A stretch of DNA of 54,775 nucleotides from CAYUVA01 sp964448115 [NCBI: uncultured bacterium]. Its GTDB lineage: Bacteria; CAYUVA01. The translations under genes and the position numbers were made by a program. The stretch spans positions 1-54,775 of the forward strand of contig CAYUVA010000031.1 of assembly GCA_964448115.1 (NCBI GenBank), read 5' to 3'. This document shows positions 10,395 to 19,378 of this stretch, in pieces; position 1 is the stretch's first letter; each line of letters opens with the position of its first letter. The notes beneath the pieces are model-generated. The model searched no databases. It saw only the letters and a program-made list of their open reading frames with translations, and had not been told where the DNA came from.

Positions 10395-11834
10395 ATGAGA
10401 ATTGTAGTAATTCAAGACAATGGATTGAATGAAAGCCTGGCTCTGACGGAGCTGATATCCTATTTAGAGAAGGAAGGGCATTCATTCTTCCTTTTTTTAG
10501 AGGATGAGGAAAGGAACCTGGAGGATAAAATAAGAACCATTGAACCTGATGTGTTCCTTATCCCTGCTGATATAGGCGGACATCACTGGGCTCATAGAAT
10601 AGCAGCCTGGCTAAAAGCCAGGTTTGATAAAACGGTGATCGCCGGTGGAACATATCCAACATTCTATAGTGAGGTATTACTTAAAGATAACAACTTTGAT
10701 TTTCTCATAGTGGGTGAGGCTGAATTACCATTAAAGACATTACTGGAGCGCCTAGAAACAAGGATTGAACCTGATGGTATTCAAGGAATTTGGTTTAACA
10801 AGGATAATCGAGTGCATAGAACTGGTTATTCTCGTGCGATCGTGGATCTTGACTCCCTACCCCTCCCTCGTCGTGATATCTACTACAAGTATCCCTTTAT
10901 CAGAGATTTCAAGCTGAAAAGATTTGCCACCGGCAGAGGATGCTTCAATAAATGTTCATATTGCTTCAATCCAAAGCTTGCTGCTGGCTATCCGCCAGAG
11001 ATCCCCTATGTGAGAAGAAAATCTGTAGATAAGGTAATCGATGAAATTGCTCATGTCTCCTCAATGGCGCCTATTAAAAGCATTCACTTTTCTGATGATA
11101 TCTTTATTACCAGTAAGAAGTGGTTGCTTGAGTTTGCACAAAAATATCCCCAAAAGGTGGGTATCAAATACTCATGCAATCTGATGCTTGAAAACCTTGA
11201 TATATCCATAATAGATGCTTTGGCTGAATCCGGTTGTCGAGCAGTAGCCATCGGAATAGAGTCTGGATCTGAGGACATCAGAAGACTACTAGGCAGAAGT
11301 TTTACTAATCAAGAAGCTATCAAGATGGCTCACTACCTTAGAAAAAAGGGGATAATGGTTACGAGCTTCAACATGCTCGCCCTACCAGGTGAATCCATAG
11401 ATGATGGACTAGAGACTCTAAGGCTTAATAATCTTATGAAGGTTGGCAATGCACGGGTTAACCTGACTATTCCTTTGCCTGGAACACAATTGGCAGGCTT
11501 TTATGGCGAGCAAGGCGGTGGCGAATTTTTCGAGGAAATATTGAATGTGCCTGATTTTTCCCAAGGAAAGCATTTGAAGCAGATGGCATCAAGTGAACCT
11601 GATTTTCGAAATCTTATGCTTGTTTTTCCGTTTGCTGCCCAACATCCCTGGAGTTTTCAAATTGTTGAAAAGATCTCTCGCAAAAGATATAACTCATTGC
11701 TAGGAATACTGGGATTATTTGCTATTTGGAGGGAAAAGAAATTCTTCCAGATAGATTTATTCTCTGGATTCAGATATTTTCTTCACACAGGTTCACCCTA
11801 TAAACGCTCAAAGAACTTCGCTACCCTGATTTAA
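10395..11834 (+). CDS. B12-binding radical SAM protein
   Basis: The 479-residue product has an N-terminal Rossmann-like cobalamin-binding region (DVFLIPADIGG, IAGGTYPTF, DFLIVGEAE) and a radical SAM core. The iron-sulfur motif GRGCFNKCSYC lies at about residues 178-190 (CxxxCxxC). Later landmarks are the strand IHFSDDIF and the GIESGSEDIRRLLGR segment typical of the Elp3/MiaB-like SAM fold. Family members carry out methylations, cyclisations or other radical reactions on lipids, peptides or antibiotics; the substrate cannot be inferred. The start at 10395 leaves an 18-base gap after comM, with no strong ribosome site. The lower GC of this gene compared with comM hints at a different history. 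Confidence 0.88.
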   Translation: MRIVVIQDNGLNESLALTELISYLEKEGHSFFLFLEDEERNLEDKIRTIEPDVFLIPADIGGHHWAHRIAAWLKARFDKTVIAGGTYPTFYSEVLLKDNNFDFLIVGEAELPLKTLLERLETRIEPDGIQGIWFNKDNRVHRTGYSRAIVDLDSLPLPRRDIYYKYPFIRDFKLKRFATGRGCFNKCSYCFNPKLAAGYPPEIPYVRRKSVDKVIDEIAHVSSMAPIKSIHFSDDIFITSKKWLLEFAQKYPQKVGIKYSCNLMLENLDISIIDALAESGCRAVAIGIESGSEDIRRLLGRSFTNQEAIKMAHYLRKKGIMVTSFNMLALPGESIDDGLETLRLNNLMKVGNARVNLTIPLPGTQLAGFYGEQGGGEFFEEILNVPDFSQGKHLKQMASSEPDFRNLMLVFPFAAQHPWSFQIVEKISRKRYNSLLGILGLFAIWREKKFFQIDLFSGFRYFLHTGSPYKRSKNFATLI

Positions 11835-11878
11835 ATTATCAGATAGCAAAAAATATCTTTAGACAGCAAGGAAAAACC

Positions 11879-12028
11879 TTATTTATCCTTTCCCTCCATG
11901 ATCTTTTGGAGGTTTTTATTTATATTTAAGAGCTTGCGTTCAAGGCTCCTTTGCCTCAGGGCAAGGTGGAGGATAAAGAGGAATAAAGCCGCCCAAAACA
12001 GGATGTATGCTATGATAAAGTATGTCAT
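11879..12028 (-). CDS. CcmD-family small membrane protein
   Basis: This 49-residue frame begins at the ATG at 12028 and ends with TAA at 11879-11881. It is one hydrophobic helix (YFIIAYILFWAALFLFIL) followed by a basic stretch (LRQRSLERKL) and a charged tail. That is the layout of CcmD-family proteins, which release haem-loaded CcmE from the CcmABC exporter in cytochrome c maturation. The window contains a triheme cytochrome (DsrJ) that would need such maturation, but no other ccm gene is present here. It lies 24 bases downstream of the PQQ-type gene on the same strand. No good ribosome site is visible. The resemblance rests on layout and the RxxxLER motif, so it could also be an unrelated small membrane protein. 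Confidence 0.6.
   Translation of the reverse strand: MTYFIIAYILFWAALFLFILHLALRQRSLERKLLNINKNLQKIMEGKDK
11893..11917 (+). terminator. Possible rho-independent terminator after the radical SAM gene
   Basis: CCTCCA and TGGAGG (6-bp stem, 8-base loop) are followed by five T. It lies 58 bases after the stop at 11834 and overlaps the 3' end of the convergent CcmD-like gene. Confidence 0.4.
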
Positions 12029-12052
12029 AAGCGCTGAATCCCAAATTTTATG

Positions 12053-14008
12053 CTAGAACTCGATCTCCAGGTAGGGGAATACATTGGACTGATTGCCGCT
12101 TTTATCATAGGCGACCACCTCGAGTAGATAGTTCCCAGCCAAGCCAGCCAAGTCATCAGCGGTTAAATCCACCTGCATTCCATAGACCCCATCATAGGCT
12201 GCAAAGTCCCCGCTTAAGCCGTTATCGAGCAGCAAAGCACCGCTACCCTGTCCATTGATATGTATCTCGACCCGGGCGATATCTGTCAATCCATCCGGAT
12301 CCTGCACATAGACCACCATGTTGAAGCGACCCGGCTGTCCCTCGACCAGGTTGGTATTATAATATCCGCCCATGCGTATGATAGGGGCTTTCAGCGCCTG
12401 GCGCGGGTTGCCTGCCTGGCTTACCACCCTTGAAGCAATTATCTCCCAGCTTATTGGCTCTATTGCCTCGGCGCTCTGGTAGGAAGCAGTGGCAGGAAAG
12501 ATGGTAAGGTAAGGCCAGGTCATGCTCCTGTAGTCATACTCATCGGTGGCGACCAGCTCCAGGGTCATGGTTCCCATCGGCAGTCCCGGCGATACCGGCA
12601 CCGACTGCATCCAGTAAAGCCCATCGGAGATCTTGGGTAGCATAACCCCGGTGGCAGCGCCCTGGTAGTATATCTCGATCCCCTTCAGGTCATCGCCATC
12701 CGGATCGCCCGCCCAGGCTATCATCTCGAAGTTACCTCCGTAGTTGGTCGAGAGCCTTGTATCCAGGTAGCCCGCCATGTAGATGAACGGCTTTTGGCTC
12801 GGCACGGTTGGCGTGGGCGTATTAGTTGCGGTTGGTGTCTCGGTCGGCAAGGGCGTATCTGTAGGGGTCGGCGTATCGGTCGGGGTGGCGGTCGGGGTCG
12901 CATTGGAGAAGACATACATGTTGTTATTGAAGCAGCCTATGTAAAGCCTACCCTGGTTATCAATAGCCGGCGATGAGCGGATAACCGAGCCAAGCTGATA
13001 AGTCCAGTCGATAAGTCCCTCGTTGTTGACCTTATAAATATATCCATCATCCGCTCCGACATAGACATTATAATCCGGTCCAACAATTGGCGATGAACGG
13101 ATTACTGTCGTTCTGATCGCTGTATATTTTCTCCTCCCGCTTTTCCTGATGCAGAGCAGCCCGTAATCGCTAGCGGCAACGATATCGCCATTGGGCAAAA
13201 GCGCCGGCGATGTAGAATCAACCACGCCACCAAGGTCGTAAGTCCAATCGATAGTCCCATCCGAGTTCAGCGCGTACAACAGGTCGTCTCCGGAGCCAAA
13301 GTATATCTTGCCCTCCTCTGAAATGGTCGGTGAGGATTTTACCGCGCCGCCAGTGGTAATGCTCCACAGCAGCCCGCCCCACTGGTCGAGCGCATATACC
13401 TTGCCATCCTCGGAGCCAAATACGATGGTATCAAAGGTCGCCTCTGGCATGAGGCTCGGCGAGGACTCTATCATGCCGCCGGTCATGTATCGCCACAAGA
13501 ATGAGCCCGCATTATCGACCGCTACCAGGTCGTATCCCTGGGTGCCGATATAGACATTTCCGCTGGCTCCTATGGCTGGTGAGGAGTTGCTTATCCCAGC
13601 GCCGGTCTGGAAGCTCCAGCGCAGTGTGCCATCGCTGTTTAAGCAATAGAGCTTGCCATCCATGCTGCCCAAGTAGATGTTGCCCTCCTCGTCCAGGGAG
13701 ACAGCGGAGTCTATCTCTCCATCGGTGCGGAAGATGAACTTCAGGGAGCCGTCCTGGTTCAAAGCCCAAAGCTCCCCCTCGAATGAGCCGATATATATGG
13801 TGCCATCAGGGGCAATTATCGGCGAGGCGTTGATGATCGGTCCTAAACTCACCCGCCAATCAAGGGCGAGATTTGCCGGACCTGCCACCTCGCTCAAGCC
13901 CTGCCGCTGGTAATTGCCCTGAAATGTGCCCCATTGCTCCAGTGCGTATATGGCAGGGCACACCCCGAGTAGTATGCTCAATGTGATGATAACCATGTAT
14001 TTCTTCAT
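12053..14008 (-). CDS. Secreted PQQ-type beta-propeller protein with two G-Y/WPYL modules
   Basis: The 651-residue product begins at the ATG at 14008, preceded by a G-rich ribosome site (GGGGGG). Residues 1-22 are a signal peptide. Residues about 25-365 hold seven or so PQQ/pyrrolo-quinoline-like blades with repeated units such as IYIGSFEGELWALNQDGS and VYALDQWGGLLWS. A Thr-Pro linker (about 370-405) leads into two copies of the local G-Y/WPYL module at about 406-500 and 541-651, the second ending the protein. The propeller lacks recognisable catalytic residues of quinoprotein dehydrogenases, so it is more likely a structural or binding protein than an enzyme. It is divergent from the GT39-like gene, with 88 bases between. 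Confidence 0.85.
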   Translation of the reverse strand: MKKYMVIITLSILLGVCPAIYALEQWGTFQGNYQRQGLSEVAGPANLALDWRVSLGPIINASPIIAPDGTIYIGSFEGELWALNQDGSLKFIFRTDGEIDSAVSLDEEGNIYLGSMDGKLYCLNSDGTLRWSFQTGAGISNSSPAIGASGNVYIGTQGYDLVAVDNAGSFLWRYMTGGMIESSPSLMPEATFDTIVFGSEDGKVYALDQWGGLLWSITTGGAVKSSPTISEEGKIYFGSGDDLLYALNSDGTIDWTYDLGGVVDSTSPALLPNGDIVAASDYGLLCIRKSGRRKYTAIRTTVIRSSPIVGPDYNVYVGADDGYIYKVNNEGLIDWTYQLGSVIRSSPAIDNQGRLYIGCFNNNMYVFSNATPTATPTDTPTPTDTPLPTETPTATNTPTPTVPSQKPFIYMAGYLDTRLSTNYGGNFEMIAWAGDPDGDDLKGIEIYYQGAATGVMLPKISDGLYWMQSVPVSPGLPMGTMTLELVATDEYDYRSMTWPYLTIFPATASYQSAEAIEPISWEIIASRVVSQAGNPRQALKAPIIRMGGYYNTNLVEGQPGRFNMVVYVQDPDGLTDIARVEIHINGQGSGALLLDNGLSGDFAAYDGVYGMQVDLTADDLAGLAGNYLLEVVAYDKSGNQSNVFPYLEIEF

Positions 14009-14096
14009 CTAAAAGCCCCCCTGGAACTTATCAGTATGAAACACCATTAGTCCTTGCTTATGTTGACATACTTCATCTATTATATCAACAGCATTT

Positions 14097-16967
14097 ATGA
14101 AAATACAAGGTTTTATATCAATAGCCCTCATCACCCTGATCGCCTTATTGATACGACTCCCTTACCTGCTTGAGATCCCCTATTTCATGGAGTTCAACGA
14201 GACCGATATAGCGATGCAGATCGCCAGCGGCGAAAGGTTCCCCCTGACCAACCACAGCGCCTACTTCGGCGCCAGCTTCAATTACTACATTGCGCTCGGA
14301 TTTTTCATTTTCGGCTTTCACTACTGGGTGCCGAGGGTTCTCACCCTTATCATCGCGCTTGTATGCATCCCGCTCACCTACCTGTTAGGCAAGGAGGCTG
14401 CCGCCTCGAAGCACGCGGGGCTTATCGCCTCGCTGTTTATGGCGCTTAGCTTCTATCATATCTTCAGAAACAGCCACTTTGCCTGGACGAATAGCACAAC
14501 GCCGACCCTTTGCGTATTGACATGGTGGCTTTTTGCCAATGCATTGCGCAGCGGCAAGGCTGTAACCTTGCTCCTATGCGGGATCGCCTATGGGCTTGCC
14601 CTGCAGAGCCATATACTGGTGGCTGTTTTAGCCCCACCAATGGCAGCGACGATATGTATCGAGCTGCTCAAGGGGAGAATTTCATCATGGCGCATGGGGC
14701 TAAGAAGCGTTGCTTTCATCTTTGTCGGCGGAATCATCGGCTATCTCAATATGATCATATACAACATCAAAGTCCCCCTGGGAAGCATAAAATACGGGCT
14801 GATGTATCCCAAGTACGCAACCGGGGTGGAGAAGGGGTACCTTACCGCACTATCCGAGGAGCTTATTCTGCTGGTTCGGCTGCTGGCTGGATTGTTCAGC
14901 GATGGTGGCTCAAAGCTTCATTACATCGCACACCCCATATCTATCCTTTTCGTTATCTCTGTTCTCCTAGGCGGTGGACTGCTGTTTAGAAATGAAAGAT
15001 CCCTGGTGCCCATGAGCCTTTTGGCAGGCATCCTGCTAATCCCAATCATCAACAAGGCTTACGACTTCATCAACCTGGGCAGGTACCTTATTTTTCTGCT
15101 TCCGCTTTGTTACATATCATGCGGAGCGCTTTTTTGGCAGCTTTTATTATGGATTGATGCCCGCTGTCCGAAGGATGCCATGAGGATTGCTGCCTATTCC
15201 AGCCTGGTAATGCTGCTTGTAATAATGCTTGTCTATCCGGTGAGGCAGTTGTTCGCCTATTATGAGCATGCGCTCAAGGATGGCGAGAACAGCGTTGCCT
15301 TCGTCGAGCTGCTCGACATCATTCACGCCGCGACCGATGACAAGAATAAGACCTTGCTGCTTTTAGATGGTGCCCTCTTTTCCAGCCACTATCTTCTTAG
15401 CACCATGGCCATGGACGGATATTCTGTCTCTTATCTTGAGCCGGGCTACACCCCGCGCAAGGATTTGCATCTCGATTACAAGCGAGCCGAGAGTTTCATC
15501 GCCGACTGCCGAAGAAATTTCCCAGAGCATAGGATAATCTGCGTGCTATCGCCGCTCAATGCCCGGCACTTCGTAACCTACCACCCCATAACAAAAGCGC
15601 TAGGCACCATAAGCCATTATGTAGATAAAATCCCTTATAACGCCTTTTGCGCATTCATCCTTTGCACAAAGAGGGATCCCGAAGTGCTACAAGGGGATCT
15701 ACCCCTGGTAGCTGCCAGCGAGTTCGATAAGCTTCACCTGAACACCTTTGAGCTTTTCGCCCCATCTTTGCGCATCCACAACCTGAAGCTCGATTTCTTT
15801 CCCCCCAATTATGTCTTCGCCATCTGGCAGCAAGGGGAAGATAATCAGCTATACTACTCGCGCATAATCAACTATGCCCCATCGCAGGTGTTTGATCTAG
15901 GCGAGATCCGGCTCGACAAATATACATTCAAGACCATGGAGCCGGGAAGGTTCGCGCTTGCATTTGCAAACAGGAGCGGCTCAGAAGACCTGCAACTTTG
16001 TTTTACAACCCTCCCAATCGAGAAGAACAAAAAGCCGATCCTGCTTCAACAGGCAAAGATGCCCAGTGCCTATTCGCTCGATATCGCCCACAACCATAAC
16101 CTTTTTACAATAGCCTTATTGGAATACCAGGATGAATTAACCTTGAATATATTCCAGGTTGATCATGGCGGCATCATCGAACAGTGGAGTTACCCGCTAA
16201 GCCTGGAAAAGATGAATCGAAAAGAAATATCCAGCCTCAAGGTAAGTATAAACTCCAGCGAGTGGTGCACCATCGGGTATGATCACCGAGGGACAGGGTT
16301 TATTGTTCAATACAACCTGGCTACCCAAGGGGCAACCAGGAAATACACCATAGATGATGGTTTCTCAGGTATCGATTGTCTAAGCCTGGAAGGTGATGAT
16401 ATCCATGCGGTAATGCAACTTGGAGGAAGGCTATATTACCAGGATGACCTGTTTGGGGAGTTGAGTCATAAGCGACAGCTCGTTTTGAGCTACCAGGATA
16501 TTGCCCATAATCCTTATGCCAGCCTAGAATCGCAGATGGAATTCGATGTCGAGGTCGATGACGGCGGGTACCTGCATATAGCCATCCAGTCGGGAAATAG
16601 GTGGTCTTATGGTGTTAGTCGTATGAGCCTTGACTCACCGAGAATCAGGCTGCAAGCCAGCATCTATGACCTCAAGCGGGGAGAGTTGACCATAAGTGCC
16701 AAGAATCCCGGCGAGGCGATCGACGCTCAGCTTTGGCTTGTACATAAGAATCAAACCAGTGGAGAGGTGCATTATTACCCCTCATGGAGCACAAGCCCGC
16801 ATAGTGTATCCATTCAATTACCCGCTTCCCTGGAATTGATCGGGCAGAAGATGCCCTTTTCGCCCGCTTTATTGCACCAGGAGGGTATATCACGGTTCAC
16901 CGCCTTTTTATCGATGAAAGGAAGCTTATATCCTCTATCATTCGTTGAATACCTAACGGTTCCCTGA
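14097..16967 (+). CDS. GT39-like (GT-C) membrane glycosyltransferase with large extracytoplasmic C-terminus
   Basis: The 956-residue product has about ten to twelve hydrophobic helices in residues 1-400. The first loop has acidic residues (EFNETDIAMQI) in the place where ArnT/PMT-type GT-C enzymes carry their catalytic Asp/Glu. These enzymes move sugars from polyprenyl-phosphate carriers onto lipids or proteins on the outer face of the inner membrane. The last 550 residues are beta-rich and soluble, and residues about 840-956 resemble the C-terminus of the DUF362 protein at 30.6 kb (N-P..., YYPSW, hydrophobic ending). No clear ribosome site precedes the ATG at 14097. A family member is nearly certain; acceptor and donor are unknown. 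Confidence 0.8.
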   Translation: MKIQGFISIALITLIALLIRLPYLLEIPYFMEFNETDIAMQIASGERFPLTNHSAYFGASFNYYIALGFFIFGFHYWVPRVLTLIIALVCIPLTYLLGKEAAASKHAGLIASLFMALSFYHIFRNSHFAWTNSTTPTLCVLTWWLFANALRSGKAVTLLLCGIAYGLALQSHILVAVLAPPMAATICIELLKGRISSWRMGLRSVAFIFVGGIIGYLNMIIYNIKVPLGSIKYGLMYPKYATGVEKGYLTALSEELILLVRLLAGLFSDGGSKLHYIAHPISILFVISVLLGGGLLFRNERSLVPMSLLAGILLIPIINKAYDFINLGRYLIFLLPLCYISCGALFWQLLLWIDARCPKDAMRIAAYSSLVMLLVIMLVYPVRQLFAYYEHALKDGENSVAFVELLDIIHAATDDKNKTLLLLDGALFSSHYLLSTMAMDGYSVSYLEPGYTPRKDLHLDYKRAESFIADCRRNFPEHRIICVLSPLNARHFVTYHPITKALGTISHYVDKIPYNAFCAFILCTKRDPEVLQGDLPLVAASEFDKLHLNTFELFAPSLRIHNLKLDFFPPNYVFAIWQQGEDNQLYYSRIINYAPSQVFDLGEIRLDKYTFKTMEPGRFALAFANRSGSEDLQLCFTTLPIEKNKKPILLQQAKMPSAYSLDIAHNHNLFTIALLEYQDELTLNIFQVDHGGIIEQWSYPLSLEKMNRKEISSLKVSINSSEWCTIGYDHRGTGFIVQYNLATQGATRKYTIDDGFSGIDCLSLEGDDIHAVMQLGGRLYYQDDLFGELSHKRQLVLSYQDIAHNPYASLESQMEFDVEVDDGGYLHIAIQSGNRWSYGVSRMSLDSPRIRLQASIYDLKRGELTISAKNPGEAIDAQLWLVHKNQTSGEVHYYPSWSTSPHSVSIQLPASLELIGQKMPFSPALLHQEGISRFTAFLSMKGSLYPLSFVEYLTVP

Positions 16968-16987
16968 GATAACCTCTGTTGGGCTTA

Positions 16988-17701
16988 TCAATCCTCTCGT
17001 TGCCTTGCTTTTAATACCTCGGACAGTAAGAGGTTCTCCATCTCTAGCTCATTGATGATCGTATCAACAAGCCTAAGATCCTCGATATCCTCATCACGAT
17101 AGTGGGTATCGGTACCGATGGAGATCACGACCCCCTGCTCCCTCAGTGCGGTCAGAAGTCCACGGTGTGCCCTCCAATTATGATGATACGACGAGTTCAG
17201 CTCGAAGAATATCCGATTCTCAACCAGCAGTCGTGCCAAACCCTCTGCACCCTTTTTTCGATGTATCCAGTTGAGGTCAGGGTGCGCCAAGCCTACCATC
17301 GGTCTTATTTCATCCCTTACTGCAATAAGGTCTTCCAGGCTCCAGGAGTCGATTACATACTCCTCGACATACTCGAAGAGCACCAGGTCTAGCATATCGA
17401 TCAGACGATCGGGGAAGAACTCGTCAATGTAAGGCGAATGGCTTCGTATGGAGTCAATCTCAATTCCCCAATAGACATCGATATCATTCTTGAATCGATC
17501 TTTCATCATTGCGCCTTTTTTTATGTATGCTTCGAGCTTTGATAGCCTAAGCGAAGGGCACTTGCTGGTTTGCAGATGGTCTGTTATCGCCACCGCTTCC
17601 AAGCCATAGCCTATGGAAAGCTCGATGATCCTTTCCGGGCTTAGATCTCCATCCGAGTAAGTGGTGTGATTATGCAAGTTGGACATTACTCCCGGTCTCA
17701 C
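16988..17701 (-). CDS. PHP-domain metal-dependent phosphoesterase
   Basis: The product is a stand-alone PHP domain. The first metal-binding motif is HNHTTYSDGD next to the N-terminus, followed by AVAITDH, an internal GIEIDS, VGLAHPDL and ISIGTDTHYRD near the C-terminus; these supply the His/Asp ligands of the trinuclear metal site. Relatives include histidinol phosphatase-like enzymes and 5'-3' RNase/nucleotide phosphatases. The GTG at 17701 overlaps the stop of the SUMF1-fold gene by four bases (GTGA), suggesting translational coupling. An ATG five codons in (17686) is an equally good candidate because most PHP proteins start close to the first His. Confidence 0.85.
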   Translation of the reverse strand: MRPGVMSNLHNHTTYSDGDLSPERIIELSIGYGLEAVAITDHLQTSKCPSLRLSKLEAYIKKGAMMKDRFKNDIDVYWGIEIDSIRSHSPYIDEFFPDRLIDMLDLVLFEYVEEYVIDSWSLEDLIAVRDEIRPMVGLAHPDLNWIHRKKGAEGLARLLVENRIFFELNSSYHHNWRAHRGLLTALREQGVVISIGTDTHYRDEDIEDLRLVDTIINELEMENLLLSEVLKARQRED

Positions 17702-19026
17702 TTTACGATCACCGTTCTTGCCAGGCGCATCCCCAGGTTGTTGGCTTCATAGTTCGGATCAGCGTAATGTCGATTGGCGCTGCGACAGTATCCCGCACAG
17801 CCGTTCCACATTCCCCCTCGCTGCACCTTGAACTGTCCCTGCAAGGGTCCAACCGGGTCGATCACATGCCCGCTCGGATAATTATCATACCAGTCCCAGC
17901 AGTGCTCCCAGACATTGCCCAGCATATCGTATAATCCCCAATCGTTCTCCCATTTAAGCCCCACTGGGGAGGTGCGGCTGCTGTTCCACCAGTACCAGGC
18001 TATAGTTGCAAGGTTGGGATCCTCATCGCAGCCCAAGTTGTCTCCGTTGTAGTAAGCGGTCTGAGTGCCTGCACGACAGGCGTTCTCCCACTCGGCTTCG
18101 GTAGGAAGTCGATAGCCATCTGCGCTAGTATTCCAGATAACCGTCGAGCCTTGTATGGTATAGCATTGCTCCAAGCCCTGGTTGACCGAAAGCGCATTGC
18201 AGAACTCAACAGCATCGTACCAGCTTATATTCTCCACCGGCCTTTGAGGATCATCGTCGAAATAGCTCGGATTATCGCCCATGATCGATACCCAAAGCTG
18301 CTGGGTGGTCTCATAGATTGCGATGAAATAGGGCTTGGTCAAGGTAACCAGGTGCCTATCCTCGTCCCCCTCGCGGCAATATTCATCAGGGGGGCTGCCT
18401 CGATAGAACTGGGTGGGCATACAAAGAACGAAGCCAGCCGGCGGCGTAATGGTGCCGCTGAAGGTGGCGGTTGGAGTCGGCGTGCAGGTAGGGGTACTGG
18501 TCTTGTAGCCACCGGTGGGGGTAGCGGTGAATGTGGGGTATCTCGTGTGCGTTGCAGTGGGACTGTTTAGCGCGGTAGGAGTGCTGGTCGGCGTTGATGT
18601 CGGCAGCACAGGCGTCGGGGTAGGGGGATTGATCGTCTGGTTTACTCGAAGAAATGGCCAGTAATAATTAAAAGCGCTCGCTCCCGGATGCGCCAGAAGC
18701 TGGATGAGGTGACTGCTTGGTTGAAAGCCAGAGCGTATCCATGTCGGGCTGAACTGGTAGATGCCCTCCTGTTGGTCTATGCACTCAAGGTAGATGCCGG
18801 TAGGGGTGCCGTAATAAAGCTCCACCAGGGTATCTTCATCAGCACCAGGGACAATGGCGAGCATCTCGAACCAGCCGCCCTGGTAATATGTGATACGAGT
18901 GCCCATGTAGCCGGCAGCATAGACCGGAATGCTGCCAGCGAAACTGGCTGATGGAGCAGCAGCCCAAACCATCAGACATAGGCAAGCCATAGACAGGTTT
19001 TCTAGGCAACCGATCGAAGTTCTCAT
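17698..19026 (-). CDS. Secreted SUMF1/formylglycine-enzyme-fold protein with N-terminal G-Y/WPF module
   Basis: The 442-residue product starts at an ATG with AGGGG eight bases upstream. A signal peptide (residues 1-30) is followed by one copy of the local G-Y module (about 33-130, ending YWPFLRV), then a 65-residue Thr-Pro linker, then a SUMF1 domain (about 205-440). Diagnostic SUMF1 stretches are YETTQQLWVSIMGDNPS, VENISWYDAVEFCNAL, YRLPTEAEWENACRAG, LYDMLGNVWEHCWDW and GGMWNGCAGYCRSANR. True formylglycine-generating enzymes carry C-x4-C; here the spacing is C-x3-C, so sulfatase activation is doubtful, and no sulfatase is nearby. Many bacterial members are non-catalytic or act on other partners. 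It is coupled to the PHP gene by a four-base overlap. Confidence 0.85.
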   Translation of the reverse strand: MRTSIGCLENLSMACLCLMVWAAAPSASFAGSIPVYAAGYMGTRITYYQGGWFEMLAIVPGADEDTLVELYYGTPTGIYLECIDQQEGIYQFSPTWIRSGFQPSSHLIQLLAHPGASAFNYYWPFLRVNQTINPPTPTPVLPTSTPTSTPTALNSPTATHTRYPTFTATPTGGYKTSTPTCTPTPTATFSGTITPPAGFVLCMPTQFYRGSPPDEYCREGDEDRHLVTLTKPYFIAIYETTQQLWVSIMGDNPSYFDDDPQRPVENISWYDAVEFCNALSVNQGLEQCYTIQGSTVIWNTSADGYRLPTEAEWENACRAGTQTAYYNGDNLGCDEDPNLATIAWYWWNSSRTSPVGLKWENDWGLYDMLGNVWEHCWDWYDNYPSGHVIDPVGPLQGQFKVQRGGMWNGCAGYCRSANRHYADPNYEANNLGMRLARTVIVK

Positions 19027-19027
19027 C

Positions 19028-19322
19028 TTAGACCCCTATCGAGATATATTTCACCTCGTAGTATTCCTCCAAGCCTTGCCTCCAGCCCTCTCTCCCCATG
19101 CCGCTGTTCTTCATTCCGCCAAATGGGCATTGTGCAGCAGCCGGAGAGCAGTCGTTGATGCCGATGATCCCTGCCTCTAGCTCCTCGGCTGCGGTGATGG
19201 CAAGGCGCAGGTCGCTGGTCAAGATATTTCACGACCGCCAACGAGCCGGTGAAGCTTATCTTGGAAGCCCTGTCATCATCCGAGAGAGCCTCGGAGATGC
19301 GCTGTGGAATCCTGATGACCAT
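19028..19322 (-). pseudogene. Aldehyde dehydrogenase remnant (internal deletion and frameshift)
   Basis: Two minus-strand frames together resemble NAD-dependent aldehyde or succinate-semialdehyde dehydrogenase. The upstream frame has EALSDDDRASKISFTGS, the conserved mid-protein strand. Near 19222 the homology jumps to another frame reading TSDLRLAITAAEELEAGIIG, followed by the C-terminal PFGGMKNSGMGREG and EEYYEVKYISIGV. The roughly 150 residues normally between FTGS and this C-terminus, including the catalytic Cys, are absent, and the N-terminal half is missing. The stop at 19028-19030 lies just before the ATG of the SUMF1-fold gene, so the remnant supplies that gene's ribosome site. Confidence 0.8.
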
Positions 19323-19378
19323 GTTCCATCAATATATTGCCCTCTTCTGTCCATCGCGCTCATAGTCGTTGAAACTCC

